The translations under genes and the position numbers were made by a program. A stretch of 64,000 nucleotides of DNA from the NCBI GenBank assembly GCA_019914995.1, contig CM034127.1, forward strand, positions 2,542,001 through 2,606,000, read 5' to 3'. Position 1 is the first letter of the stretch; each line of letters begins with the position of its first letter. Origin of the DNA: Acanthochlamys bracteata. Lineage: Eukaryota; Streptophyta; Magnoliopsida; Pandanales; Velloziaceae. Below are positions 49,103 to 64,000 of the stretch, piece after piece. The notes beneath the pieces were generated by a model. That model was not told where the DNA came from. It ran no database searches and saw only the letters and a list, made by a program, of their open reading frames with translations.

Positions 49103-52100
49103 TTTCTGGTGCAGGAGTGTTTTAGTAGCTAGCTAGCTCGTTTGGATTTGATATAATGACAATTAGTGGGTTGAGTCAAGAACGAACCTCACTAACAGCC
49201 ATTGCTAAGTGATAAGGAACTAAACAAAAGCCAAGTCATTAACGTTCTTAGCACAGAGCAATGGTGATGGTGGTTCGGGTATTGACTCTCTCTCTCTTCA
49301 TAGGTTATCGTTGTTATTATTATTGACTATCTTTGTTTTGGTAAGGAAGTTTTAGTGGCTGTTTAGTTTAGCTTATCATAAAATTAATTTTTTAATTTTT
49401 TAATATATGTTTTATAAATATTTATTAAAAAATATTTAAAAATTTAAAAAATATAGAAAATTCTATGTAATAAAATTTTTTTATTATATTTTTATTATTA
49501 CAGTTTGTTTTTAAAAATTAAAATATTTTTTATATTCATATTTTTATTTTAAAAATAATTTTCTAATTTATGAAAGAGCGGATCAGTACTGTTGTTCTAT
49601 ATTGTAGGGAGTGGTGTTGGTAGTGTTGGGGGCCAGAAGAAGTGTGGGAGAGAGAGAAGGATAGGGCTAATTTTTCTGACCAAACGAAACGATGATGGTG
49701 CAGAGCATTAAATGGTGTCTGCTGTTACAGCTCATACCCGCTCAGCGATCATTTAATGCATTATTTGGCGGTTCCTTAATTTTATGTACCTTGTTAGTTC
49801 TGTCCGAACCAAGGTAACGCCTTTTGGTAAAACCACCGGTTCTGATTTAAATTTGGATTTATCTCAACGGGTTCTTTCTCTATGCGGGTATCCGTTATGA
49901 CAATACTTGTCCGTTTTCTTTATGGATATCAGTTGATGGATATCCAGTATGGGAGTTCATGTCTTTATGCTTTTAACTTGTAAATATATAGTCCTGCTAG
50001 GATCAAAGTAAAGGACGAGGATCAAATCAAGATGCTTCATCGCGGGGAAGGCATTCGAAAAGCATCGTTGTTTGTTCCTGTTACGTATGACAGTGTAGAT
50101 TATTTTGAGGAGATTAAATTTTAATAATTTAAAATTTTTTAAATTTAAATAAATTTTTTATAACTTAAAATGCAAAATAAACTAAAATTTTTTAAATTGA
50201 GTAAAATGGAATGACTTTAAACGCTCACTTTTCACGATGGCCACGTTGAGGAGTAAGTTTGGAACCAAACAGCGTTGGATATGACTGAAGGGCCTTTTGA
50301 AATTTATTATCATAAAATATTTTTTTATAAACATTTTAGTAGAATTTTTGAAAAATAAATTTATTTTTCATAGCTTAAAAAATTAAAGAAAATTATATAT
50401 ATAATAAGTTTATGATGTATAATTCAACAATATCTTCTAAACTACTAAATTTTTTTTTGATAAAGTAAATTTGAAATTGTGAAAAAATAAGAAGTCATAG
50501 ATAATACCAACAGTCTTTAACGGCCGTTTGATTGAGCTCAAGAGGGCTCCATTAAAGAGTTTAATAATAATAATTAAAAATTTCCTTTAAATAAATACTT
50601 TGTGTTTTATATATGTGTTTGAGTAAAAATATTTGATTTTAGAATAAGTTGATAACTATTTTTGGATTAAAAGGTATTTATAAACTAAATGAGATGTTTT
50701 TTTATCTATAATATGTTGTATATATTTACATTTATGAAATTATATTCATATATAACAATTTTTTATTTTAATATATTTTCAAAAATATATTCAATTTTCA
50801 CTTTAATATATCTTTTAAACACATATTTAATTTTTAAACATATTATTTAATAGAACTTGATATTTGACATTAATTTTAGTTTATAAAATTTTTTATTATA
50901 GTTAAAAGTTTATAAAATGACTATTTTCATAATAAGTTCGAATAACCCGAATAAGTACTCCTAAGCATAGTTTAAAACTTAATCCGGTGTACGATCTGAA
51001 AAAATTACCTGATCATCGATTAATCGGACGGGTTACCGAATCGTTCTATTAGGTCAAATTAGATTTATTAAATAAATATTAATATATAAATATAATTATA
51101 TGTATTATATAATATTTTTTATAGTAACTATTAAAAAAATTAAAAAAATTATTGTATACAAAAACTATTGAATATATTTTTAACTTATATTTTTTATATT
51201 TTTCAGCTACAGTACTTAAGCCAATATCCAAAATGCTTAACATATAATAAAATCTCTATGTTTTATGCATTACAAAAATAAATTATCTATATCATAATTG
51301 CTTATACTATCTACACTATATTATATTTATTTATTACTTTCTAATAAAATATAAAAAAAAAAACAAACTAATAACAGAAAAATACCTAATAAAGTGTACA
51401 TTTTAGAACGCTAATGAAGGTACTTTTTTATTTTAAATAAATATATAATTTTTTAAAAAAATACTAAAACCAAATCGACTCGTCCAATCGGGTCACCGAA
51501 TTAACTCGGGACTCGGCCGAGTCGACCCGGTCTTACCGGATCGCTTGCGCAATCCGATTTGTTATTAACTTGGTCTGAAATTAGTGCCGGATCGCTGGTT
51601 TTTGGTCCGACCCGATCGATTCTGGTCTAATTTTAAACCTATGGTCCTAAGTTGTTTAACTATTGAGTTTCACTATTGAGCTTTTTTTTAAGGGCAAATT
51701 TGGAGTGCGTTCCCGTACTGAATTCGCACCGGTCTTCTTTTAATTTGTTTATATTTCTAGAATTTAAGAAAAATTGGTGCATATAAATAAATAGTAAAAT
51801 TTACAAACATAATTTTAATATTTTGTAATTATAAATACATTATATTTTAAAAAGTCTCAAAATAACTATTTTTAATAGGTTTTAAGCACTTTCATTATAT
51901 TTTTAAATACTTCCACCTAAATGAGCTTAGGGTGCGGCGTGTTTCTATAAATTGTTTATTATTTTTTTATTTTATAATTTTTAATAAATTCTATTATATT
52001 GTATATAATTGATTTAAGTTTTAAAAAAATATAAAAAATTTTAGATAATAATATTTATTATTATTACATTATTTATTTAAAATGTTTTGGACTAGACTCC

Positions 52101-52885
52101 AATGCTTATGATGTTGGTTGTTGATATATTTTCCATTTGAGAAAGTAAAAAAGAACACACAAATTTCTTATTATTTTGGGACTGCTAGGAATTGATGGAA
52201 GAGTATTTGTAGATTGGGCTAAACTTTTGATAATTTGTAAGCTACTCAATTCAAGCCCAGCCCATTCAAACACTTGAAAGAATCAGTGCCTGGATTTCGC
52301 AAATGCAAGAAAAAAGGAGTGTCCCGTCTTTTCTTCCGGGTCTCTGCCGCTTCTCACGCGCGACCAAACGACAAACTCCCGAATATTCCGCTCAATGGCA
52401 TTCCCGTAAATCGCGTCCAGACAATCTCACCCAACGTGTCTGTTTACATAACCGTCTGATCTTAATCTAAATCCATCTGACGGTCTTAACGGGCCCAGCG
52501 AACTTCGGTTTCGGGCTCCTTGCCGCTTCCGAAATGATTGAACTCTGCTGGTGGGAAACAAAATTGACCACGCGAATCTTCGAAGTTCAAAGACAGCAAA
52601 CGAATTCATTTGCTTGTGTTTTATTTGATTGAATTCTTTTCGATTTTAATTTGAATCCAATTGAATTAGTTGATTAATTGCCTTCTTCTGTTTCTTCTTG
52701 TTCAATTCTTTGTTTCTTCCTTCTTCTCTGATCTGTTTCTCTCTCTTTTTCTCCTGTTGTTTCGGGAGAGAAAGCGAGCAGAAACGAGAGAGGAGAAGGA
52801 AGGATTAAAAGTGTTTTTTTTAAACGGTTATGTTCTTTTGTTTTTGTTTGATCGAAATTTCTGGAGGTTGGAGAAGGAAATAATA
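49103..52885. other. Intergenic region between HD-ZIP IV and GSK3-like genes
   Basis: The 3' UTR of the HD-ZIP IV gene is followed by AT-rich blocks at about 49358-49570, 50110-50210 and 50290-50500, and a degenerate inverted-repeat element at 50961-51651. From about 52260 on the composition becomes mixed, and CT-rich DNA at 52680-52760 looks like the promoter and leader of the kinase gene. I see no other gene. Confidence 0.5.
50961..51651. mobile_element. Degenerate terminal-inverted-repeat element
   Basis: The left end CTAAGCATAGTTTAAAACTT and the reverse of the right end (TTAGGACCATAGGTTTAAAA) are similar, and both arms carry further matching phrases such as GGGTTACCGAAT against CGGTGACCCGAT. 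The right arm holds GC-rich, self-complementary DNA (ACTCGGCCGAGTCGACCCGG) in an otherwise AT-rich setting. About 690 bp, no coding capacity. It resembles a non-autonomous DNA transposon; the superfamily is not clear. Confidence 0.5.
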
Positions 52886-56994
<4,109 letters not shown>

Positions 56995-58594
56995 AGGACG
57001 TGTCAAAGGGATTCTCAATGGATGGGTTATAGTTCGCATGACCTATGAAAAGCCCTTTGTAAAATATGATGATCGAGGAATTTAGGGGTGAAGCTTGCAG
57101 CTGCTGGTATTCCCTTTGAATTTCTCTCTATAGTAACATTTTGAAGTTATGTTTCGGCTCACCCTAGGGTGCTTATATATAGCACACAAGTTGAGCAACA
57201 CGGCTCCTGACCCTATGTAGTATATATTACAAGTTTGTAGTCATGGCACACTGAACTTTGGAATGAAGAGTTCTACAAAATTTTTGGCTCCCATATTACA
57301 AGTTTGTTTGTGGCTCCCTTGGTCTGCTCATTAGTTTTATATCATGCTCAAGGCCGCTGGCCCACTACACCCCGGTAAATATATTGTCGAAGAAGACAAT
57401 TTACAAATTTTCTAGTGGCTTGAGTATTCGTGACTTTTATCTGATCGTTCCTCATAATTTTCATCTGCTGTAATGTGCATCTTGAATAACTGATGATCAG
57501 ATCTATTTCATGAAGTTTCAAGTTAAATGAGCCACAGAACTGTCACGCCTATTATAGGCTTTTACTATTGTCACTGTAGGTTTTAATGTGTAGATGATGT
57601 TCAAGAGTTTCATTTGTGAAAGAACTGTATGCAGCGGCAATTTTCAATTGTTGTTTTGCTGAACTTTGACGAGTGCCTCTAGATTGAGCAACGACGGACA
57701 TTGAAGATGTCCCACCATTTGATTTCTATCTGGTCTTCATATCTAATGAAGCTTCACGAGTGCTTACCATCTCTTAATTTCTTTTCTTAACCGCCGTCCA
57801 GTTGTTTATACTCAATCCTAATGAGATCATCGGGGACCCGACATACTAGCCTAATGTAGCTGCTGGCAGTTGATATTGGCAGCCACGTATTCGTTTGTTC
57901 TTATCACAAAACTTTCATCATGAGATATTCTATGTAATCTTACAAGTGTGTTTCCAACTTGATGAATCATCAGGTTAGATATCTGTAGTCCATGATCGAA
58001 GGTGTCAACAACCATCCAACAGACGACTTCTTTGTAACTTGATTTCTTGGAAGAGAGACGTTTCTGTCCTTTTCTTTTTGCTGAAGCACAAGAAATATCC
58101 CAAAACTCTGGACTGTTAGGTAATCTCAACGTGTACAAGTGTGTATCGACTATGGACCGCGTGCATGTTTTGACTTTAAACGCTACAACGAAACACACGG
58201 CAACCATAAACAAGAAAAGGCAACTCAACCTACTCAAGTCGACAATTTTCAATAATCCAGCGCTACAAAAAAAAATTATCAGCTTTCGAATTTGACAGCC
58301 ACAAACTTTCGTCTCCAGAAAACCAAACCAAACGAAAATTATCAGCTCCGAAAACAACGCAGCAGGGCTGCTCGCTCTCCGTACAACAACATCATCAACT
58401 ACAATTAACAATAACTCTTGCTTCCTTTGCGAAGGCACGATCTTACTCCCGAAAGCAGCAAACCGTGGCAGCGGAAGTTGCGTTCTCGCGAAGCCCGCCG
58501 CCGTGCGTTCGAAGTGAATCTAGTTGCAATCCGGTTGGTTTGGGAAATTGGAATGCTGTTTTGAATTTGAATTGATCAATCATTCGTGTGATTG
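56995..58594. other. Intergenic region between GSK3-like and XBAT32-like genes
   Basis: The first 600 bases look like 3' UTR and downstream flank of the kinase gene. A minus-strand open frame (58207-57851) lies in the middle and is listed separately. The last 150 bases are GC-richer and should carry the leader of the XBAT32-like gene. Confidence 0.5.
57851..58207 (-). CDS. Hypothetical protein, 118 residues, divergent from XBAT32-like gene
   Basis: An uninterrupted ATG frame of 118 codons ends with NINCQQLH and a stop. The frame stays open upstream of the ATG as far as 58438, 195 codons in all, long for this composition. The ATG form starts MVAVCFVVAFKVK, a possible short hydrophobic N-terminus, then KRKGQKRLSSKKSS, a basic patch. 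I recognise no family. It lies head-to-head with the XBAT32-like gene, 390 bases away. It may be a lineage-specific gene or chance; I lean to chance. Confidence 0.2.
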   Translation of the reverse strand: MVAVCFVVAFKVKTCTRSIVDTHLYTLRLPNSPEFWDISCASAKRKGQKRLSSKKSSYKEVVCWMVVDTFDHGLQISNLMIHQVGNTLVRLHRISHDESFVIRTNEYVAANINCQQLH

Positions 58595-61500
58595 ATGGGA
58601 AATTCATTGGGTTGCTCGGCTTCAGGCGAGCGATTGGTGTCTGCTGCTCGAGATGGCGACGCAGTGGAGGCGAAGATGCTTCTACAGCTCTCGCCGGCGC
58701 TTGCTCGATACTCGACCTTCGGCAGACTCAATTCTCCACTACATTTCGCTGCTGCCAAGGGGCATAACGATGTAAGCTTCTTCTCTTCTTCCTCATTTTC
58801 ATTTGCAGTATTTTCTTCTTTGTATAATCTTCTTTATTCTTGCTTGCTTTCGTTTTGATTGGGTGGTTTTTATTCTTTTTTGTTGAATAGATTGTGAATC
58901 TGTTGTTGGAGAATGGGGCAGATGTGAACTCAAGAAACTATTGTGGGCAGGTATTCCCATTACCCCTTAAGTTTTTGCTTTTGCATTTAATTTCTTAATA
59001 AAATCTTTTCTTTTTACTCATTCTGAGTCTTGGTAGTCGGGTATTTATTAGTGGCTATACTTGTGTGTGTAGACTGCGTTGATGCAGGCATGCTGGCGCG
59101 GACACTGGGAGGTTGTACAGACCTTGCTGCTCTTTAGATGTAATGTATGTTTTTAATTTCCGCTTGTGATCTGTCTTTGCATTTTTTAGATTTTGCTGTA
59201 TTTGGATGGGATGTGACTGTAGATCTTTTATTATTCAAGGTCACTAAGGCTGACTACTTGAGTGGAAGAACAGCACTTCATCTTGCGGCAGTTGAGGGTC
59301 ACGTCCGCTGCATCCGCCTTTTGGTGGCTGATTATATTCCAAGTGCACCATATGGATCTTCTGCAGTAGTTAGTGAAAGGCAGAGCCAAGGCAGCAGCAG
59401 CCCTCAGAAACCTACAGGCCAGAAATCTGAGTGGTCGTGCGTGTCTTCTCTGCTTTTGGTGCTTAAAATTTCCACAAGATTGTGCATTTATTTGTAGATC
59501 TTGGCGAGGTTCAAGTCATTAGTTTTTATTCTTATACTGCAGAGCACTCTCTAAATTCATTAACAAGGAAGCTGATGGTGGACTTACCGCTCTTCACATG
59601 TCAGCTTTTAATGGACACCATGAATGCGTACAGCTGCTACTTGACTTACATGCAAACGTTTCAGCTGTCACTTTCCACTATGGAGCATCAGTGAACCTGA
59701 TAGGTAAAAACATGTGGTTTGTTTTGTTTTCTTGTGTTTATGTTGCATATTGTTGTAACAATTTGTTTATGTGCTGACAGGTGCTGGGAGCACTCCTTTG
59801 CATTATGCTGCTTCCGGAGGAAGTTTGAAGTGTTGTCAGGTTAGAGATTTTCCAAGTTTTATCTAAAGCATAGTTTACAGTCATGTACATGTTGCATGGT
59901 ATTGTGCTCCTACTAATGGTTTCAAAGGATATGTAGATACTTATTTCTAGAGGTGCTAGCAGATTGACATTGAACTGCAATGGGTAAGATTTTTTTCCCC
60001 TTGTTTCCTGTACCATATTAAAATGAAAGACTTTCTTTAATTTGTGTTATGATTATGTTTTTCTGGATTTCAGGTGGCTTCCAGTTGATGTTGCTAGGAT
60101 GTGGGGGCGTCATTGGCTTGAGCCTTTGTTAGCACCTAAATTTGAAGTTCAAGCACCCAGATTTCCGTTATCTAGTTATCTGGCTCTGCCTCTTCTTAGC
60201 ATACTAAGTATAGCAAGGTATTTTGTCACTAGTCCCCAATATGCATTCCAAACTGCTGTTGTGATTCTTTCTAGCAATGCATTCCTTCTACAAGGCGTTC
60301 TTGCAAAGCACTCTTTGACTTTTTCAAATTCCTCTGATGGGACTATGAGGAACGATGTTTTAGTAAAAACTTTTTTGGAAGATCTAGTGAGGTTGGAGAA
60401 AACTTAGAGAGTAATTTGGGTTGCTCAATTTTTTAATATAGAGAAGTTCGAGAAAATCTGGGTTGCTTAATGGAAGTAGTATAGAGATTACTTATATCTT
60501 AGGTCCTCCTTAACGTTTTTGTTGCTAAAAAGGTCCTTCTGTACTCGTGCTAAGTTTTTATACATATACCATGATTTGATCCAGAAGTTGTATGCAATAG
60601 TAACCCTTTTGTGATAGTCTGGTTGTATCAACGGGTTCAAATCATCATTATAGCAGTAAAGTGTTGATACCATTTTAACTATGCAATTGGATTTTTGTTC
60701 ATTCAGGTCTAAAACTTGCTATTTATCATGACACTGACCAGCATGCTGCAAAAGAATGTTGTTGTGTCTTCATTTGATTGGTGTTTTGGATTTGAATTTA
60801 AAATAATCACTGACCTTGACATCCCATGTCAACTTTGTCAAGCTCTTAAGAATTTCTCTAATCATATACTTGATTTATTGAGATGCATCAAATTGTTAAC
60901 AATGGCCATGACCACCAATCATGTGGGGCCTGTTACACATATCCACTTCCACTGTTATGGTTTATTTAGACCTTTGCTATAGGTTTTCCCAAATAAGAAT
61001 GGTTGTTAACTTGGAGTCTCCGTAAACTAAGCTATATCTTTTAGTGGAATGGGTGCCATATAATTGCATTTTGACATTCCATTGCTAAAAATTTAGGCTT
61101 CTTAAGGCGCCTCTCATGACATCTTATAATTTGGTAGAAATAGGGAGTTTTCTAGTCTGAATTTCTGGTGGATGGTGCATTATTCAGCAAGAATTATTGT
61201 TCTCTCTGCAGAGAATATGGTCTGCAATCCTTGTACAGCTCTTGTGATGAAAGTGATCTCTGTGCTGTTTGCCTGGAAAGAGTCTGCACCGTAGCTACTG
61301 AAGGTAATTTTGAAAATTTCAAATTCTTTAAGTAAGCTTACCTTTGTATCTTGTTATATATGTGCAGCGGTACTTTCTTTGGCACCCCTATAAGATCAAA
61401 TTCACAAGAAAATGTAAATAAAAACCCTCTAATAGAAAGTATCATCCAATGTCTTTCCAGTAGCACGAGAAGTCAAAGTAGGTCCTTTTATGTACAAATG

Positions 61501-62499
61501 TATTTGAATGTTAAGATCCAATTATGGTGTCCACTTTTTCAGAGATCTTCTGAAGTGAAAGTTGTGGGTGGCTTTTTAATTGGTTAACGCCTCAATGGGG
61601 GACCAGATCCAAACTAAAGTTGTAGGAAGTCACTCGAACTATGAAGGCATATTCCACTGTCCGAAAGCTAAATATAAAGCAACTGGATCATTGTTATAAA
61701 TTGTAGTACTATAAACAATAAAAGTTCAACTACCTTGTTGGTAAGTAAATATTACAAGAAATGAAAATTTTCCATAGTATGGCACGTGGGATTGTGTTGT
61801 TGTTCCTTGTATGACAGGATCACTTCCTCTGTGCAATTACTTTGTTGCCTTTAATTGGAAATATTCTCTGGCTGTAAATAATCATATTGTTGGCTTCCTC
61901 AATCACATATTATATCTATGTTTTGGTTTGTTTTTCAGTTATATGCTAACTTCTACTTTGATCGTCCAGGATGTGGACATGAATTCTGCGTGAAATGCTC
62001 ACTGTACCTCTGCTCAACCAGTACAGCAACTGCAGACTCAATTGATCCACCTGGATCAATTCCTTGTCCACTTTGTCGAAAAGGGATTGTATGCTTCACT
62101 AAACTTCCGAAATCCTCTGGAAGAGAGCTTATGCCAAACGCATCTCTTAGCCTGTGCAGTTCATGTATGCTCCAACCTCAAGCACTTGAGTCTGATGGGA
62201 TGGATTGTACTCCTGAGTCACGAAGGAATCGTGCACCAGCTCACTCTCCTGAGCTTACTTGCCCTATCACATGCAGTCCTTTCCCTTCAATTTCACTTCC
62301 ATCCAGCAGTTGGGATGAAGATCCAGTCATTGTTGAGCATCAAGGTGAAACACAAGATCAATCTCCACAGCAATTACAGAGCATAGCTAGTGAGGATAAG
62401 TTGGATGAGCACGGGGTTGAAAGAACATGTACAAACATTTTCTGGAGTAGGAGGAGCTGCAGTAGAGAGCATCAATGCAATGAGGAAATTAATGCTTAA
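58595..62499 (+). CDS. XBAT32: Ankyrin-repeat RING E3 ubiquitin ligase, XBAT32-like
   Basis: Ten exons join in frame: 58595-58771, 58891-58950, 59073-59144, 59240-59436, 59543-59703, 59781-59839, 59937-59983, 60074-60217, 61212-61303 and 61970-62499, giving 512 residues. Five or so ankyrin repeats fill residues 45-265, with [48 protein letters not shown] and [10 protein letters not shown] as their cores. The RING (about 323-372) runs from CAVCLERVC through CGHEFCVKC to CPLC. The C-terminus ends [18 protein letters not shown], close to Arabidopsis XBAT32. XBAT32 limits ethylene production by marking ACC synthases for degradation and promotes lateral root growth; I infer the same role. The start MGNSLGC is the first ATG in frame. 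All zinc ligands are present. Confidence 0.93.
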
Positions 62500-64000
62500 T
62501 TTCTGGATGCGTATTTGTAATAGTTCAAGCATATAGTTTGAGCATGACATCGTTTAGAGTTTGGCCTGCTCCCATATTTGTCCTTGTTTAGGAACAGTTA
62601 TGATGGACCACCCTTGTAGTTTGAGGCCTTGCACCTACGAACGAACTACAAAGAGGTGCTCTTTTAAGGTTTTGTATCTTGGTCTTGATGCTTTTTGGAG
62701 GTTCAAGATTGAATAGGTTTCATTATTGCCGCATTTGCCTACATATTGGATCTTAATATTTGACAAGATCAACTTGGCTAGGAGCTGTAGTGCAAAGAAG
62801 TCAAACTTTAGATACATGGTTGGTGATTATAGCTGGTACTAGTTGGTAGGTGTCACGATCCAGTTCGGCCGCGATCGGCCTAGATTAGATCTGTCTGGAT
62901 AACATCTAAACTAGATTACGTCCAGTAAGCCTGACCCAAAAGCATCATAAACGGTTCACCAAATATCTTCAAATAATTAAAATTTCGGCAAAACTTTTTT
63001 TATAATTTCAAGTGAAAATCTGTACCACAATAATCACTTGATAACGATAAAACAAAACAGAAATAAACAAAATACTTTCAATACCAAAACCAACCAATAA
63101 AATATCTATTGGCTACCGGTAGCCGCACTCACACCTATTACATATCTAAAACTTCAATTTACAAATCAAATACAAAGCCAAAAAAATATAAGAGAAATAT
63201 ATATCTTAAGAAAATAACAGAGCCATCTATATGTCAAAATGAACTATAAGTACACGGATCTACCATCGACGTGCTATATCAAAACTTAGTGCTATATCCT
63301 GTCAGCTCCCGCTAGTACCTGTAATATCTGGGAGAGGTCAAAGAAAGAAAAAAGGGTGAGCCCAGATTCAGTGAGGTGAAATAACAGAATGCACTATTTA
63401 GGGCTTCTAATGCATTACCTAATTGTTTCAATCCTATCCGCTACATGCAACAGATGCAATGATTAGATCAGAACAAGCTCTATTGGGTCCTAGGTCATCC
63501 CATACCAACCTAGTTCCCAATAAGAACAGATACGTAGGACTTTGACATACAACTAATGCGGTTCAAGAGATATCACAATATAAATACAATAATATTCATT
63601 AGGTGCTATGTATTATAAAAACAACCACATAGTTTATATTTCTTTCACTATGGTACCCTAAATACATAAAGTCTACTAGATACACTATAATACCGTTATA
63701 TATTCATACATGCATCGTGCATTATCCAAACATGACTTATACGATACTATACATATTTATCTATCTATATCCATGATGTAACACTAGTCAGGGAATCAGG
63801 AAGATAAATATATAATATAGAGCGAGATCCAGTCTCCAGCTCAACCTACAAACCAGACTACTCCTACCTCGGCGAGGTACAACCATCCGGATGATCGAAC
63901 CGAATGGGCCGTGGTATTACCCCCACGTGCATGGGCCTAACATACTATGGCCGTAGGTGGGTGCCCGCCCCACACCCACTGGGATCTTGACCTCAGCCCC
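62500..64000. other. 3' flank of XBAT32-like gene and repeat running off the window
   Basis: The first 350 bases are 3' UTR and flank. From 62851 the composition changes sharply: a long non-coding sequence begins TGTCACGATCCAGTTCGGCC and continues to the end with GC-richer segments (for example near 63840-64000). A TGTCACG start is common for plant LTRs. Without the other end I cannot confirm a terminal repeat or orientation. Confidence 0.45.

Overview
This window looks like nuclear DNA of a flowering plant, most likely a core eudicot. The genes carry many short introns with GT-AG borders, intergenic DNA is very AT-rich, and every recognisable product belongs to a plant family. I cannot name the species from the sequence. 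No bacterial, organellar or viral gene set is present, and I found no convincing undescribed system. The most unusual items are a PAS-only relative of RAF-type kinases, a palindromic nest of small LTR-like elements, and two copies of a miniature retrotransposon, one of which sits in a kinase intron.

Layout. 1-2.6 kb: AT-rich DNA with a degenerate minisatellite. 2.66-5.63 kb (+): a Golgi-type putative methyltransferase of the PMT15/PMT16 type. 8.16-10.5 kb (-): a cytochrome P450 of the CYP87A type with one GC-AG intron. 14.3-16.7 kb (+): a PAS-domain gene that resembles the N-terminal half of PAS-RAF kinases but stops before any kinase domain. A miniature terminal-repeat retrotransposon (TRIM) follows it at 16.8-17.3 kb. 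21.5-24.1 kb (+): a calmodulin-binding IQD protein. 24.1-31 kb: repeats, including a direct and inverted cluster of LTR-like units. 31.2 kb (+): a frameshifted 3' fragment of another PMT paralogue. 33.4-36.3 kb (-): a rhomboid protease whose last coding exon is short and easy to miss. 36.3-43.6 kb: an AT-rich gene desert with MITE-like elements. 44.7-49.1 kb (+): an HD-ZIP IV homeodomain-START factor closest to HDG1/ANL2. 52.9-57.0 kb (+): a GSK3/SHAGGY-like kinase with a second TRIM copy in intron 6. 58.6-62.5 kb (+): an XBAT32-type ankyrin-RING ubiquitin ligase. 62.85-64 kb: a non-coding repeat that runs off the window.

The genes are independent single-copy transcription units and not a pathway cluster. 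The neighbours of the P450 are not biosynthetic, so there is no sign of a specialised-metabolite cluster here. Exon borders were set by hand from splice consensus and unbroken reading frame. Each of the eight gene models closes in frame from ATG to stop across all its introns, which is the main internal check on them. Family names come from recalled hallmark motifs, not from a database search.
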